Source: a virus
Length of the DNA: 38,135 nt
IMG/VR virus record: IMGVR_UViG_3300035016_000019
Coordinates: 1-38,135 of that record
Strand: one strand, 5' to 3'
Notes under the pieces: generated by a model
The model's database searches: none
Told to the model about the DNA's origin: nothing
The model's input: only the letters and a program-made list of their open reading frames with translations
Shown here: piece by piece, positions 23,163-30,804 of the stretch
How positions within the stretch are numbered: position 1 is the first letter of the stretch
Layout of the letters: each line of letters starts with the position of its first letter
Program-made: the position numbers and the translations under genes

Positions 23163-23707
23163 GCCCGACCTCCACGCGCATCGATGACCCACAGCAGCAG
23201 CGCCAGGGCATCTGCCTCGTTGTCGTCTGCCGGCGCGAAGCCGCGAGCCCGCATGGCAGCGATCATGGCTTCCTTGTCGGCGTTGCCGCGTCCCGTTGCA
23301 AAACGCTTGATCGTGCCAACCGGGACGCCCTCGTAGGCGACGTCCGCCTGCTCGCACCAAGCCGTCAGCGTTGCCAGAAAGCCGGCATAGACGTGTGAGC
23401 TATCCGTGCTCACGTGACGCCGCACTTCCTCGAAGGCAATGCGCGTTATGCCGCCGGACAGGGCGGCGATCTCTGCCAGCCATCCACGGAATCGCAGGAA
23501 GCGCATGCCACCGCCTTCGAAGCGGCTCGGCTTGAAGCTCATAGTGCCCGAGGTGATGCCGCCATCCCGGCTGCGCAGTGCCCAGCCGGTGGTGGTGCCG
23601 AGATCCAGCGCGAGGACCGCGTGGTGCGCCAGGCCGACGATCGGGGCCGGCATGATGGGCGGCCCGCTTGCGTCCGCAGCGGGCATGGGGAGAGTCGCGA
23701 GAGCCAT
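23159..23707 (-). CDS. RuvC-like Holliday junction resolvase, 182 aa
   Basis: The RNase H fold signature is complete: Asp35 in VLALDLGTTTGWA, Glu93 in RIAFEEVRRH and the C-terminal acidic cluster DDNEADALALLLW (161-173). The middle holds VPVGTIKRFATGRGNADKEA, typical of phage and bacterial RuvC proteins. The first 25 residues are a short Pro/Ala-rich extension; an internal start is possible, but GGAG sits five bases before ATG 23707. In phage DNA metabolism it would resolve branched replication intermediates before packaging. Its stop overlaps the HNH start. Confidence 0.9.
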   Translation of the reverse strand: MALATLPMPAADASGPPIMPAPIVGLAHHAVLALDLGTTTGWALRSRDGGITSGTMSFKPSRFEGGGMRFLRFRGWLAEIAALSGGITRIAFEEVRRHVSTDSSHVYAGFLATLTAWCEQADVAYEGVPVGTIKRFATGRGNADKEAMIAAMRARGFAPADDNEADALALLLWVIDARGGRA

Positions 23708-23836
23708 GGGGTCTCCGAGAGGGAACGATCGTGGTGAGGGCGGCGACGGCGCGGTTCTTGGCGGAGCTCGCCGTCGCTGCCCGGCTTGCGGGTGGAAGCT
23801 GCCCGAGCGGCGGCCCGGTGCTGTGCGGGCGGCGCA

Positions 23837-26764
23837 TCAGGGCACGCCCTCCAGCCAGGAGGGCGAGGGGAGGGTTGTTAGGGTTGCTTCTGAACCCTCC
23901 CCCGCGGAAACGCCGGTGGCACAAGGGCTTTGTGAGGGTTGATAGGGTTGGGAGGGTTTTTCGGACTCTCCCTGCATCATGTGCGTGCGCGCACCCGCGC
24001 ATGCGTAAGGGGTCGGAAAACCCTCCCCACCCTCACAACCCTCCCCCGGCCCAGGCAGAGACTGGACCGTTTCGGTGTTAGGGTTGTGATCCAACCCTCC
24101 CCGGAGAGGTCGAACCCTAACCGGCGGCGACCCAGCAGGTGAGGGTTGATAGGGTTGCCCGGCGTCTTCGTCTTCAGACACGGCGAGACGCCAACGCTGC
24201 GCGTTGTGCAGCGACGTGCCTGGTCGGACGTGAACAAGCCGATCGCTGACTCGAAAGGCGCGGTCGCGGATCTTCCTGAGCGCGAGCCCGAGGCGCACGC
24301 GCTGCGCACTCTCGTCCTTCGCGCTGATCGGCAGCGGTGGCTCAGCGAGCCGAGCATGTCCGAACAGGTCGCTGACGCTCACCTCGGCGCTGCCGAACCG
24401 GTCCCACCAGGTCTGCACGAAACCGCGCCAGGCGCCGCCCTCAGTGTCTGAGGCGGTCATCAGCTCTTCGAGGTTGCCGAGAAAGCCGGGCACGCCGGCG
24501 ACGGCCAGGATGCCGCCCATCGTCGCCGACCACGTCTCATAGCTGCCAATGCTCCTATCGGTGCCAGGGCGGCCTGCTACGATCCAGGCGCGGCAGAGGG
24601 TCAGGCAGGCGGCTACCAGCCTCGCCCGGCTGGCGCGCACCCACACCATCAGATCGGGATGGCGGAAGCCGTCACGGCGCCAGGGCTGGTCGGTGCGCGC
24701 GTCGAGCCGGATGCGCACGAGCCGCCGGGCGATTTCGTGGGATGAGGTCGGGTTGTTGCCGGTGGCGACCCAGGTGCAGCGGATGGGCAGGCGTGCCATT
24801 TCCGACACGCCGAGGATGCGATCCTCCCAGAAAGGCGCGGTGAGCGCAGCCGCGAGCGCTGCGCTATCGAGCTCGGCGCGCAGATTGTCGATGAGCACGA
24901 GGGAGGGGATCTGGCGCAGCTTCGCCGTGATGCGCTTGCGCCACTCCTCGTCGTCGCGGCCCTCCGTCATCACCGAGGCGCCGCAGCCGGTGTGGATGGT
25001 GGCGATGACGTCGACCATCAGCGTGGCCCCGGTGCCAGGCGAGGGTTTCTCGATGAGGTGCAGCGGCGTCGGCCCGTCGATCATGGCGCGCACGAAGCCG
25101 AGCAGCAGCAGCGCGAGCGCGTGGGCGCGCTCCGCCTCGCCGGTAAAGGGGAAGTCGCCGAGCAGATCGTCGAGGAGGAGGTTGCGCGCGGCGGTTATGT
25201 CGGTTGGCGTCGGCCGCTCCGGCACCGGCGGCAGCACGAAGCCCGGCGACGGCCGATAGAGGAGCCGCGCATCAGGATGGTAGCCAGGCTCGGTGAGCAG
25301 CACGCCGCCGCGGCCGAGCACTGGCGCCGTGACGATTCCGCCCAGCACCGGCAGCGCCGGATCGGGTGTGGCAACCATCGACTTCACCACGCCGGTCGGC
25401 GGCGGCGCCGGCACCAGGTCGCCCTTGGCGTTGAGCTTCCGCCAGTCGGCCAGCTTCGCCAACATGTGCCGAAGGCGCTCGTCGCGGACGGTCACCGGCA
25501 CCGGCCGACCCTCGTCATCAGGAACGACCCAGGATGGCTCTCCACCGAGCCGGAACAGCCAGGGCGAGCGGTTCGCACCGAGCACAAGGCTCCAGGCGCG
25601 GCCGGTCGCACGATCGAGATTGCCCTCGTCGGCCCGGGCGGCTGGGAGCGGGCGTGCCGGTTCGACGAAGCCGATGGGCAGATGGCGGCCTGTCTCCGGC
25701 TCCTGGGGCGGAGGCCTGGAAGCAGAGCCGCGCATCGCCTGGTTCACCAGGGCGGCGATCGCCTCCGGGCCGTCGCGTAGCAGCACGTCGTTGACGTCGT
25801 CGCCCTGCTGCGGCGGGAGGGCGATGCTGACCTGGCGTCCTTCGAGGCGGAGCTTCGCCGCGGCGGCCTCGGCGGCGCGGAGACCTGCGCCGGAGGCGTC
25901 GTGATCGGCCAGGATGACGACGCGCCGCGCCTCGGGCGGCAGCAGCGCCTGCTCGAGGCCGCTGGTGGAGAGCGCGGCCCAGACCGGGAGGCCCGGGCAG
26001 GCCAGCATGGCAGCGAGCCCGGTCTCGATGCCCTCGCACAGCCCGAGGACGCCAGCCGGTCCGATCGGCGCGAGCCGCACCGTGCCGCCGCCGCTCCTGC
26101 CGAGCACCATGCGCGGCTTCGGGATGTCCGCCTTCCGGACCGCCTCGCCGTCTTCCCGGAGATAGGTCCGGTGCGCCGCCACCACCTCGCCGGCGAGGTT
26201 GCGCACGAGCCCGAGCATCGCAGGGTAGCCGGCGCGGGTCTCGAAGTTCGCAAGGTCGGGGTGGAACAGCAGGTCCGCCCCTTCCGGCACGGCGAGGCCG
26301 CGGCCGATCAGATAGCGCTCTGCCGCCGTGCCCTGGATCGGCAGAGCGTGTTCGCGGATGAAGGCGATCTCGTGGGTGGCATCGCGCTCTGGCTTCGGCG
26401 CGGGCGGCGGCTCCTGACGCGGAGGACCTTCGCCGGCCCAGCCGGTCATCCCCGCCGCGTGCGCGAAGAGCGCCCGGTCCGCGAGGCCGGTGCCGTGCGC
26501 CAGCGTCGAGAGCGGCCCGCCGCCATCGCCGCCGTCGAAGTCGTGCCAGTCGCCGGCATGCTCACCGCGCAGCATGATCACGCAGGAGCCGGAGCGGCGC
26601 GGCGGGGCGCCGGCGATGTTGGCCAGCCGCCACTCGTCGCTCTGCCTGCGGCCGTTCGGGAACAGGCCCGGCACCCAGGCATGGGCCGTGTCCCGCAGCC
26701 GGCGGACGATCTCCTCGAGGTCGTAGCGGATCGGCGCTACGGCAATGTCGTTCAGGTCAATCAA
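23837..26764 (-). CDS. Toprim primase with C-terminal helicase-like domain, 975 aa
   Basis: The N-terminal part (residues 15-110) resembles the zinc/CHC-adjacent region of phage primases (WRLANIAG, GDWHDFDGGDGGGPLSTLAH). Residues 135-335 hold the catalytic Toprim domain: GLCEGIETGLAAM (241-253), VVILADHDASGAG (282-294) and GDDVNDVLL (321-329). Residues about 390-860 form an SF3/AAA-like module with SLVLIDNL as Walker B (621-628), but its P-loop reads SPGTGATLM (575-583), lacking the usual lysine. The last 110 residues are Pro/Gly/Ser-rich and are encoded by a DNA repeat cluster. TTG 26764 is the only start after an in-frame stop and overlaps the helicase stop by eight bases. Confidence 0.88.
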   Translation of the reverse strand: MIDLNDIAVAPIRYDLEEIVRRLRDTAHAWVPGLFPNGRRQSDEWRLANIAGAPPRRSGSCVIMLRGEHAGDWHDFDGGDGGGPLSTLAHGTGLADRALFAHAAGMTGWAGEGPPRQEPPPAPKPERDATHEIAFIREHALPIQGTAAERYLIGRGLAVPEGADLLFHPDLANFETRAGYPAMLGLVRNLAGEVVAAHRTYLREDGEAVRKADIPKPRMVLGRSGGGTVRLAPIGPAGVLGLCEGIETGLAAMLACPGLPVWAALSTSGLEQALLPPEARRVVILADHDASGAGLRAAEAAAAKLRLEGRQVSIALPPQQGDDVNDVLLRDGPEAIAALVNQAMRGSASRPPPQEPETGRHLPIGFVEPARPLPAARADEGNLDRATGRAWSLVLGANRSPWLFRLGGEPSWVVPDDEGRPVPVTVRDERLRHMLAKLADWRKLNAKGDLVPAPPPTGVVKSMVATPDPALPVLGGIVTAPVLGRGGVLLTEPGYHPDARLLYRPSPGFVLPPVPERPTPTDITAARNLLLDDLLGDFPFTGEAERAHALALLLLGFVRAMIDGPTPLHLIEKPSPGTGATLMVDVIATIHTGCGASVMTEGRDDEEWRKRITAKLRQIPSLVLIDNLRAELDSAALAAALTAPFWEDRILGVSEMARLPIRCTWVATGNNPTSSHEIARRLVRIRLDARTDQPWRRDGFRHPDLMVWVRASRARLVAACLTLCRAWIVAGRPGTDRSIGSYETWSATMGGILAVAGVPGFLGNLEELMTASDTEGGAWRGFVQTWWDRFGSAEVSVSDLFGHARLAEPPLPISAKDESAQRVRLGLALRKIRDRAFRVSDRLVHVRPGTSLHNAQRWRLAVSEDEDAGQPYQPSPAGSPPVRVRPLRGGLDHNPNTETVQSLPGPGEGCEGGEGFPTPYACAGARTHMMQGESEKPSQPYQPSQSPCATGVSAGEGSEATLTTLPSPSWLEGVP
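23871..24157. repeat. Telomere-like GGGTTG/GTTAGGG repeat cluster (candidate replication origin)
   Basis: Within the 3' end of the primase gene, AGGGTTG-type units occur repeatedly in both orientations. A 19-bp direct repeat GTGAGGGTTGATAGGGTTG is exact at 23932-23950 and 24139-24157; GTTAGGGTTG occurs at 23877 and 24077; inverse AACCCTCCCC/AACCCTAACC units occur at about 23893, 24019, 24038, 24093 and 24113. The plus strand has a four-run G-quadruplex motif at 23936-23956, and the minus strand has five G-runs over 24021-24047. Iterons inside an initiator or primase gene are known for lambda O. Confidence 0.6.
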
Positions 26765-28040
26765 GGATCACCAGCCCGCGCTCCGCGCGCGTGATCGCGG
26801 TGTAGAGCCAGCGCGCGCGCTCCTCGGCTGTCCGCGAGAGGCGGTCGTCATAGACGATCACGTTCTCCCACTGGCTTCCCTGCGATTTGTGACAAGTGAT
26901 GGCGTAGCCCCAGGAGGTCTCGATCAGGCCGCGCAGATCTCGCCAGTCCCGGCGTTCGCGATCGGGATCGCGCTGCACATGGTCGTCGTAGTGGCCCTTG
27001 TAGAAGCGATGCCGACCGGTGATTGCGGCGCCGTCCTCCGTGGTCACCGTCGCGCTGAAGGCGAGCCCGCCCTCATCGCGGGTGTCGGCGAGCGAGACGA
27101 ACATGCCGTTCACCAGGCCGAGGTCGTTCCGGTTCTTTAGGCAGATGATCTTCTCGCTGAGGCCTGCGGGATACGGCGCGGGGAAGCCGGCCGCGGCTTT
27201 CATGCCGCTGTTCAACCAGAGTCGGGTGTTGTTGCGACCGCAGATAACCTGCCCGCCCCGGAGCATCTGCGCCGCGCTGACGGTGTTGCGCGGCAGCTTC
27301 CAGACATGCGCGTCGTGCTCGCCCGGCGGGATCTCGATGCCCTGGCGGGCCATGGTGGCGAGGCGGATGATGGCGCTCTCGCCAGCCTGGCGGTGGATCT
27401 CGGTCAGCCTGATATCGGGCTCCGCCTCGGTGAAGGCGCCGGTCCCCTTGATCGGGGGAAGCTGGCCAGGATCGCCGAGCACCAGGATGGGCTTCCCGAA
27501 CGCGAGCAGGTCGGCCGCCATCTCGGGCCCGACCATGGAGACCTCGTCAAGGACGACCAGCGCGGCGTCGCGCACGCGGGACCGCTCGTTCAGCAGGAAC
27601 GTGGGGCGATGAATGTCGGCGAGGCGCAACTGCAGTTTGCTGATTTGCGTCTCTGCGAAGGCGCGCTCAGCGGGTCCCATGCGCCGCAGGTCGCGTTGCA
27701 GGTCGAAGAGCTCCTTCTCGACCCGGGCGATTTCCTCCGGCGTCGCCTCCGAGACGCGGTAGATGAGGGAGTGGATGGTGGAGGCGGGCGTGCCCTTGCG
27801 GGTCATCACCAGCGCGGCCTTGCCGGTGAAGGCGGCGAAGAGCACGCCGCCAGCGGCATCACCATCGCGCGCCATGGGATCGAGGCCCAGCGCCTCGATG
27901 GCTAGCGCGGTGATGGTGCTCTTTCCCGTGCCGGCGTAGCCGAACAGGCGGAACACCTGCTGCTGGCTGCGGCAATGGCGATACCAGTGCACGATCGCGG
28001 CGATCGCGTCCGCCTGCTGAGGCGAGGGGGTGACGCTCAT
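26757..28040 (-). CDS. RecD/Dda-like SF1 DNA helicase, 427 aa
   Basis: An ATP-dependent 5'-3' type helicase for phage replication or recombination. Motif I: FGYAGTGKSTI (33-43); motif Ia-like TGKAALVMTRKG with STIHSLIY; motif II: LVVLDEVSMVG (161-171); motif III: LVLGDPGQLPPIKG (187-200); motif V/VI region: GYAITCHKSQGSQWENVIV and RARWLYTAITRAERGLVIL at the C-terminus. Size fits Dda/RecD2-type phage helicases lacking extra domains. ATG 28040 overlaps the previous stop as ATGA; the longer frame to 28511 is shadow. The 3' end overlaps the primase start, tying the two replication proteins together. Confidence 0.92.
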   Translation of the reverse strand: MSVTPSPQQADAIAAIVHWYRHCRSQQQVFRLFGYAGTGKSTITALAIEALGLDPMARDGDAAGGVLFAAFTGKAALVMTRKGTPASTIHSLIYRVSEATPEEIARVEKELFDLQRDLRRMGPAERAFAETQISKLQLRLADIHRPTFLLNERSRVRDAALVVLDEVSMVGPEMAADLLAFGKPILVLGDPGQLPPIKGTGAFTEAEPDIRLTEIHRQAGESAIIRLATMARQGIEIPPGEHDAHVWKLPRNTVSAAQMLRGGQVICGRNNTRLWLNSGMKAAAGFPAPYPAGLSEKIICLKNRNDLGLVNGMFVSLADTRDEGGLAFSATVTTEDGAAITGRHRFYKGHYDDHVQRDPDRERRDWRDLRGLIETSWGYAITCHKSQGSQWENVIVYDDRLSRTAEERARWLYTAITRAERGLVILD

Positions 28041-28813
28041 GCAGCCGCTCCGAACTGGACCTGGTAGTCCTTGACGACGCCGCCGCGGGAGGCATCGCCG
28101 ACTGCGCACTCGCGGACAAACACGCGGCGGCCGTCGGCGAGTTGGCGCCAGTGGCCGCGGCGGAGGTGCCAGCGAGGCGAGGCGTGGGTTCCTCCGAGCC
28201 GCGCAGCCGCCGCCTTGACCTGGACTGGATCGATCGCGGCGATGCGATAGGTCCAGCCGCTCGCCACATTCCTGCCGGGCCCACGGCGGCGGAGCGACGG
28301 AACTGCCTGTGGCTGGAAGGCGCAACGCATCGCGAGCAGGGCAAGCGCCCGCCCAACCACTCCGGCGAGGACCTCGGCGTAGACGGTTGCCTCGGCGTCG
28401 CTGGCTACGGCCGGGTGGACGAGGAACTGGTCTTCGCCACCATGCCGGAAGCGAGCGAATGCCATGGCGTCGGTCCAGACGCCGCGCGTCGTCAGGTATT
28501 GAAAAAGGCACGCATCGACCTGGCCGTCGTCGGCTTCAGCATAGGCGACCACGCGGTCACCCGGCGCGTTGCTCTGCACGACCTCGAAGAAGACGGCGGC
28601 GTGGGGAAGACTGAACGGGCCGCTCAGCAGCGCCTGAGACAGGCGGCCAAGCTCGTCGCTATCGAAGCTCACGTCGTCAGGGAAGAGGTAGGCGGGCGCA
28701 GCCAGCATGCGCGGGAGAGTTGGCGCGCACCACTGCCGGCTCGCATGCCGCACAATGTGCTGCTTCAGGCCATAGGCGAGCGGGATTGCCCGTTGTCCAC
28801 TCTGAACGGTCAT
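28037..28813 (-). CDS. AcrVA2-like family phage protein, 258 aa
   Basis: The start overlaps the nuclease stop (ATGA at 28813). The N-terminal half contains PRMLAAPAYLFPDDVSFDS and LPHAAVFFEVVQSN. The C-terminus has a conserved-looking basic segment, HASPRWHLRRGHWRQLADGR followed by RVFVRECAVGDASRGGVVKD. That R-R-G-H-W motif followed by a basic strand-rich tail resembles what I recall of the C-terminus of the Cas12a inhibitor AcrVA2, whose relatives are widespread in phages of hosts without Cas12a. The match is from memory and short. No enzyme motif is seen. Its operon partners are a nuclease and a helicase, so a DNA-metabolism role is an equal alternative. Confidence 0.6.
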   Translation of the reverse strand: MTVQSGQRAIPLAYGLKQHIVRHASRQWCAPTLPRMLAAPAYLFPDDVSFDSDELGRLSQALLSGPFSLPHAAVFFEVVQSNAPGDRVVAYAEADDGQVDACLFQYLTTRGVWTDAMAFARFRHGGEDQFLVHPAVASDAEATVYAEVLAGVVGRALALLAMRCAFQPQAVPSLRRRGPGRNVASGWTYRIAAIDPVQVKAAAARLGGTHASPRWHLRRGHWRQLADGRRVFVRECAVGDASRGGVVKDYQVQFGAAA

Positions 28814-29592
28814 ACGGCGGTCTCCCAGCAACGGGTGGCGTAGGGACAGAAGCGGCAGAGGTGGAAGTCAGGCGTCTGCGCGATGCGCGGCGGCAACTCG
28901 CCCGCCTCGGCGGCACGCAGGATGTCGACGGCATGGTCGGAGAGGCGCTGCGCTTCGGCGGCGTCGAACGGGACGGCCTCGTGCCGCAGCGCGAGCGTGT
29001 CGCGGTTCAGCGCGGTGAGCAGCGCAACGTCGAGGCCGAGATAGGCCATGTAGAGCTGCACCTGCGCGAAGTAGATCGGCTTCGACAGGCGCAGCCCGCG
29101 CTTGACCAGGTCAGTCCACGACTTCTGGCCGAGGGCCTTGTGCTCCCAGAGGGCGGGCCAGCGGACGCCGATGTCCGGCCCGGCGACGATCACCCCGTCC
29201 GCATGCCCCCGCAGCCGGCCACCGGCCGCCGCGAAGCCGAACTGCTCGCCGTCTGCCCCGCGGTCACGCAAGTCGAAGCCGGCCTGGCGGAGCCAGCGGA
29301 TGGACAGCGCCTCGAACTGGTGACCGGCGTCGAACACGCGGAGGATGCCGGCGTCGAAGTCGCGCTCCTTCGGCGCGTGGGTGACCTCGTAGACGAGCTT
29401 GCGCGCGCACGGCTCGCCGATGCGGCTGCCACCGAGATAGTCGCGCGGCACCTGGCTGCGCTGCCGCGCGAGGAGCGCGGCATCGATTGCGGCATTGACG
29501 CTGGCGGTCACCGCCTCCGCGCCGTTGGGCGGCGCATCGCCGCGCCCGTAAACCGCGCCGGAACCGTGATTTAGGTCGAGCAGCACGATCAC
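28810..29592 (-). CDS. PD-(D/E)XK nuclease with Cas4/AddB-type Fe-S cluster, 260 aa
   Basis: The RecB-type nuclease core shows FDAGHQFEALSIRWL (His91/Glu94), GHADGVIV with Asp132, and WEHKA with Glu150 and Lys152. Four cysteines are placed as in Cas4 and AddB iron-sulfur nucleases: Cys62 (RIGEPCARKLVYE) upstream of the core and Cys246, Cys249 and Cys255 at the end (CRFCPYATRC). Between them, KPIYFAQVQLYMAYLG matches the QxxxY motif. GTG 29592 follows the previous stop by one base. With the Sak4-like protein and ssDNA-binding protein upstream, it is the probable exonuclease of the phage recombination system. Confidence 0.9.
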   Translation of the reverse strand: MIVLLDLNHGSGAVYGRGDAPPNGAEAVTASVNAAIDAALLARQRSQVPRDYLGGSRIGEPCARKLVYEVTHAPKERDFDAGILRVFDAGHQFEALSIRWLRQAGFDLRDRGADGEQFGFAAAGGRLRGHADGVIVAGPDIGVRWPALWEHKALGQKSWTDLVKRGLRLSKPIYFAQVQLYMAYLGLDVALLTALNRDTLALRHEAVPFDAAEAQRLSDHAVDILRAAEAGELPPRIAQTPDFHLCRFCPYATRCWETAV

Positions 29593-29593
29593 C

Positions 29594-30049
29594 TCAGAAG
29601 GGAATGGGATCGTCGAGCGGGTCGCGCTCGGCGGCCTGGCGCCGCATCGAGGCCTGGAAGCCGTCGATGCAGGCCTCGATGAGCCGGTCGATCTCAGCCG
29701 CGCTGCGGCCGTGGAACGGGGCCAGCAGGTTCAGCTCGGTGAGCACCTCCGCGAAGGGGCGCCGCGCCTCCTTGATCGCCTGCTGCTCCATCGGCGTCTT
29801 GTCGATCACGCCGCCGCTCCGCCGCGCCAGCGCACTCCCGCTCTGCGCGCAGGGCATGCTGCAGAACTGGTAGTGCGGGAACTCGCCGAAGCGCAGGCCG
29901 TGGACATAGCCATGGCCCTTCGCCTCGCGGCTGCAGAGGGCGCAGACCAGGCGCCGGACCTGATCGTTCGGCGTGCACCGTGGCATCGTCGAGACTGCCA
30001 CGGGTCTGACCGGCGACGCCCGCGGCCTGCTCCAGCGGCGACGCACCAT
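29594..30049 (-). CDS. DUF6511 zinc-finger-like phage protein
   Basis: The conserved part begins at VCALCSREAKGHGYVHGLRF and continues HYQFCSMPCAQ; the C-x2-C and C-x3-C pairs are a likely zinc site. The second half (KEARRPFAEVLTELNLLAPF) is helical and ends DPLDDPIPF. I recognise this as DUF6511, common in alphaproteobacterial prophages. ATG 30049 lies seven bases after the previous stop, consistent with this tight operon, but the first 21 residues are Arg/Pro-rich and atypical; ATG 29986 (MPRCTPNDQVRR) fits the family better and gives 130 residues. Neither has a good ribosome site. Confidence 0.78.
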   Translation of the reverse strand: MVRRRWSRPRASPVRPVAVSTMPRCTPNDQVRRLVCALCSREAKGHGYVHGLRFGEFPHYQFCSMPCAQSGSALARRSGGVIDKTPMEQQAIKEARRPFAEVLTELNLLAPFHGRSAAEIDRLIEACIDGFQASMRRQAAERDPLDDPIPF

Positions 30050-30056
30050 GCCGGCA

Positions 30057-30785
30057 TCAGCCGTTCAGCCATTCGGGGCCGCCCGTCGCCGGGGACGGTT
30101 GCGGCGCGGGCGCGGCCTGGGCGGGGAACGGCGCCGCCGCCGGGGCCCAACTCCGGGGAGCCGGCGCCGGCGCCTGGTTCGCGCCCGTGTTGGCCCAGGC
30201 GGCGGGGGTGGCGGGCGGAGGGGACTGGCGCTGCGGCCGCGGAGCGGAAGGCGACGGCGGCACCACCTCGCCAGCCATGATCCGCGCGTATTCCGGCTCC
30301 CCCGGCAGCACCACGCGTTCCAGCTTGTTCGCGTCGCCGTAGTCGGCATTCTTCGACGTCTCGACGCCGATCTTCGCAGCGAAGGTGATGCCGGAGAGAT
30401 CGGCCAGGCCGCGCAGCATCCGCCTCGCCTTCGCCGCCTCGCTCATGTCGGTCGGATCGAGGCCGAGCGCGCTGTCGATCATCGCGCGGAAGGTCCCCTT
30501 GGAGATCTTCCAGGCGATCGAGACGCCGTGCTCGTCCACCTTGCCGCCCAGGACGGTGAAGTTCTGCCAGAACTTCCGCTTGGTGTGCGGGCCGGTGGCC
30601 ACGGTGAACTCGGCATCAATCATCTTGGTGTCGCTGCCGTTGCGCGAGGCCTTCAGCAGCCCGCGGTCGATCTCGCCCTGGCCGTCGATGCCGCCGGGGC
30701 GGATCACCATCGTCACCTTGGCAAAGGTGCCGTCTGGGATCAGGTCTGAGCTGCGCGGCAGCTCGGCGTCGTTCATGTCGTACAT
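30057..30785 (-). CDS. Putative ssDNA-binding protein of the recombination module, 242 aa
   Basis: ATG 30785 (MYDMNDAELPRSSDLIPDGT) has AGGAG upstream. Residues about 15-165 are a beta-rich, OB-like body (FAKVTMVIRPGGIDGQGEID, KRKFWQNFTVLGGKVDEHGV, SGITFAAKIGVETSKNADYG) resembling DUF669-type phage proteins that accompany single-strand annealing proteins. The last 75 residues are a disordered Pro/Ala/Gln-rich tail ending GGPEWLNG, similar in style to SSB tails. It follows directly on the Sak4-like gene, and Sak4 proteins work with a cognate SSB, which supports the call. The assignment is inference from layout and composition. Confidence 0.62.
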   Translation of the reverse strand: MYDMNDAELPRSSDLIPDGTFAKVTMVIRPGGIDGQGEIDRGLLKASRNGSDTKMIDAEFTVATGPHTKRKFWQNFTVLGGKVDEHGVSIAWKISKGTFRAMIDSALGLDPTDMSEAAKARRMLRGLADLSGITFAAKIGVETSKNADYGDANKLERVVLPGEPEYARIMAGEVVPPSPSAPRPQRQSPPPATPAAWANTGANQAPAPAPRSWAPAAAPFPAQAAPAPQPSPATGGPEWLNG

Positions 30786-30804
30786 GCTGGGGTCTCCTGT
30801 CGGG

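Noticed and set aside
23400-23837. Minus-strand frame starting with an ATG that overlaps the primase stop (MRRPHSTGPPLG...)
   Set aside because: The TGATG overlap is tempting, but the translation is Arg/Pro/His-rich and runs deep into the RuvC-like gene in another frame; the 129-bp gap is better read as leader of that gene.
23871-24157. Telomere of a linear phage-plasmid or protelomerase site
   Set aside because: Repeats resemble telomeric GGGTTA units, but they lie inside a coding gene, are not one long palindrome, and no protelomerase gene is in the window.
23871-24157. CRISPR array
   Set aside because: Repeat units are short, in both orientations and irregularly spaced, with no constant-length spacers and no cas genes.
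28037-28511. N-terminal extension of the RecD-like helicase frame up to 28511
   Set aside because: The extension is Arg/Pro-rich and overlaps the AcrVA2-like gene; ATG 28040 with an ATGA overlap fits the operon and helicase family length.
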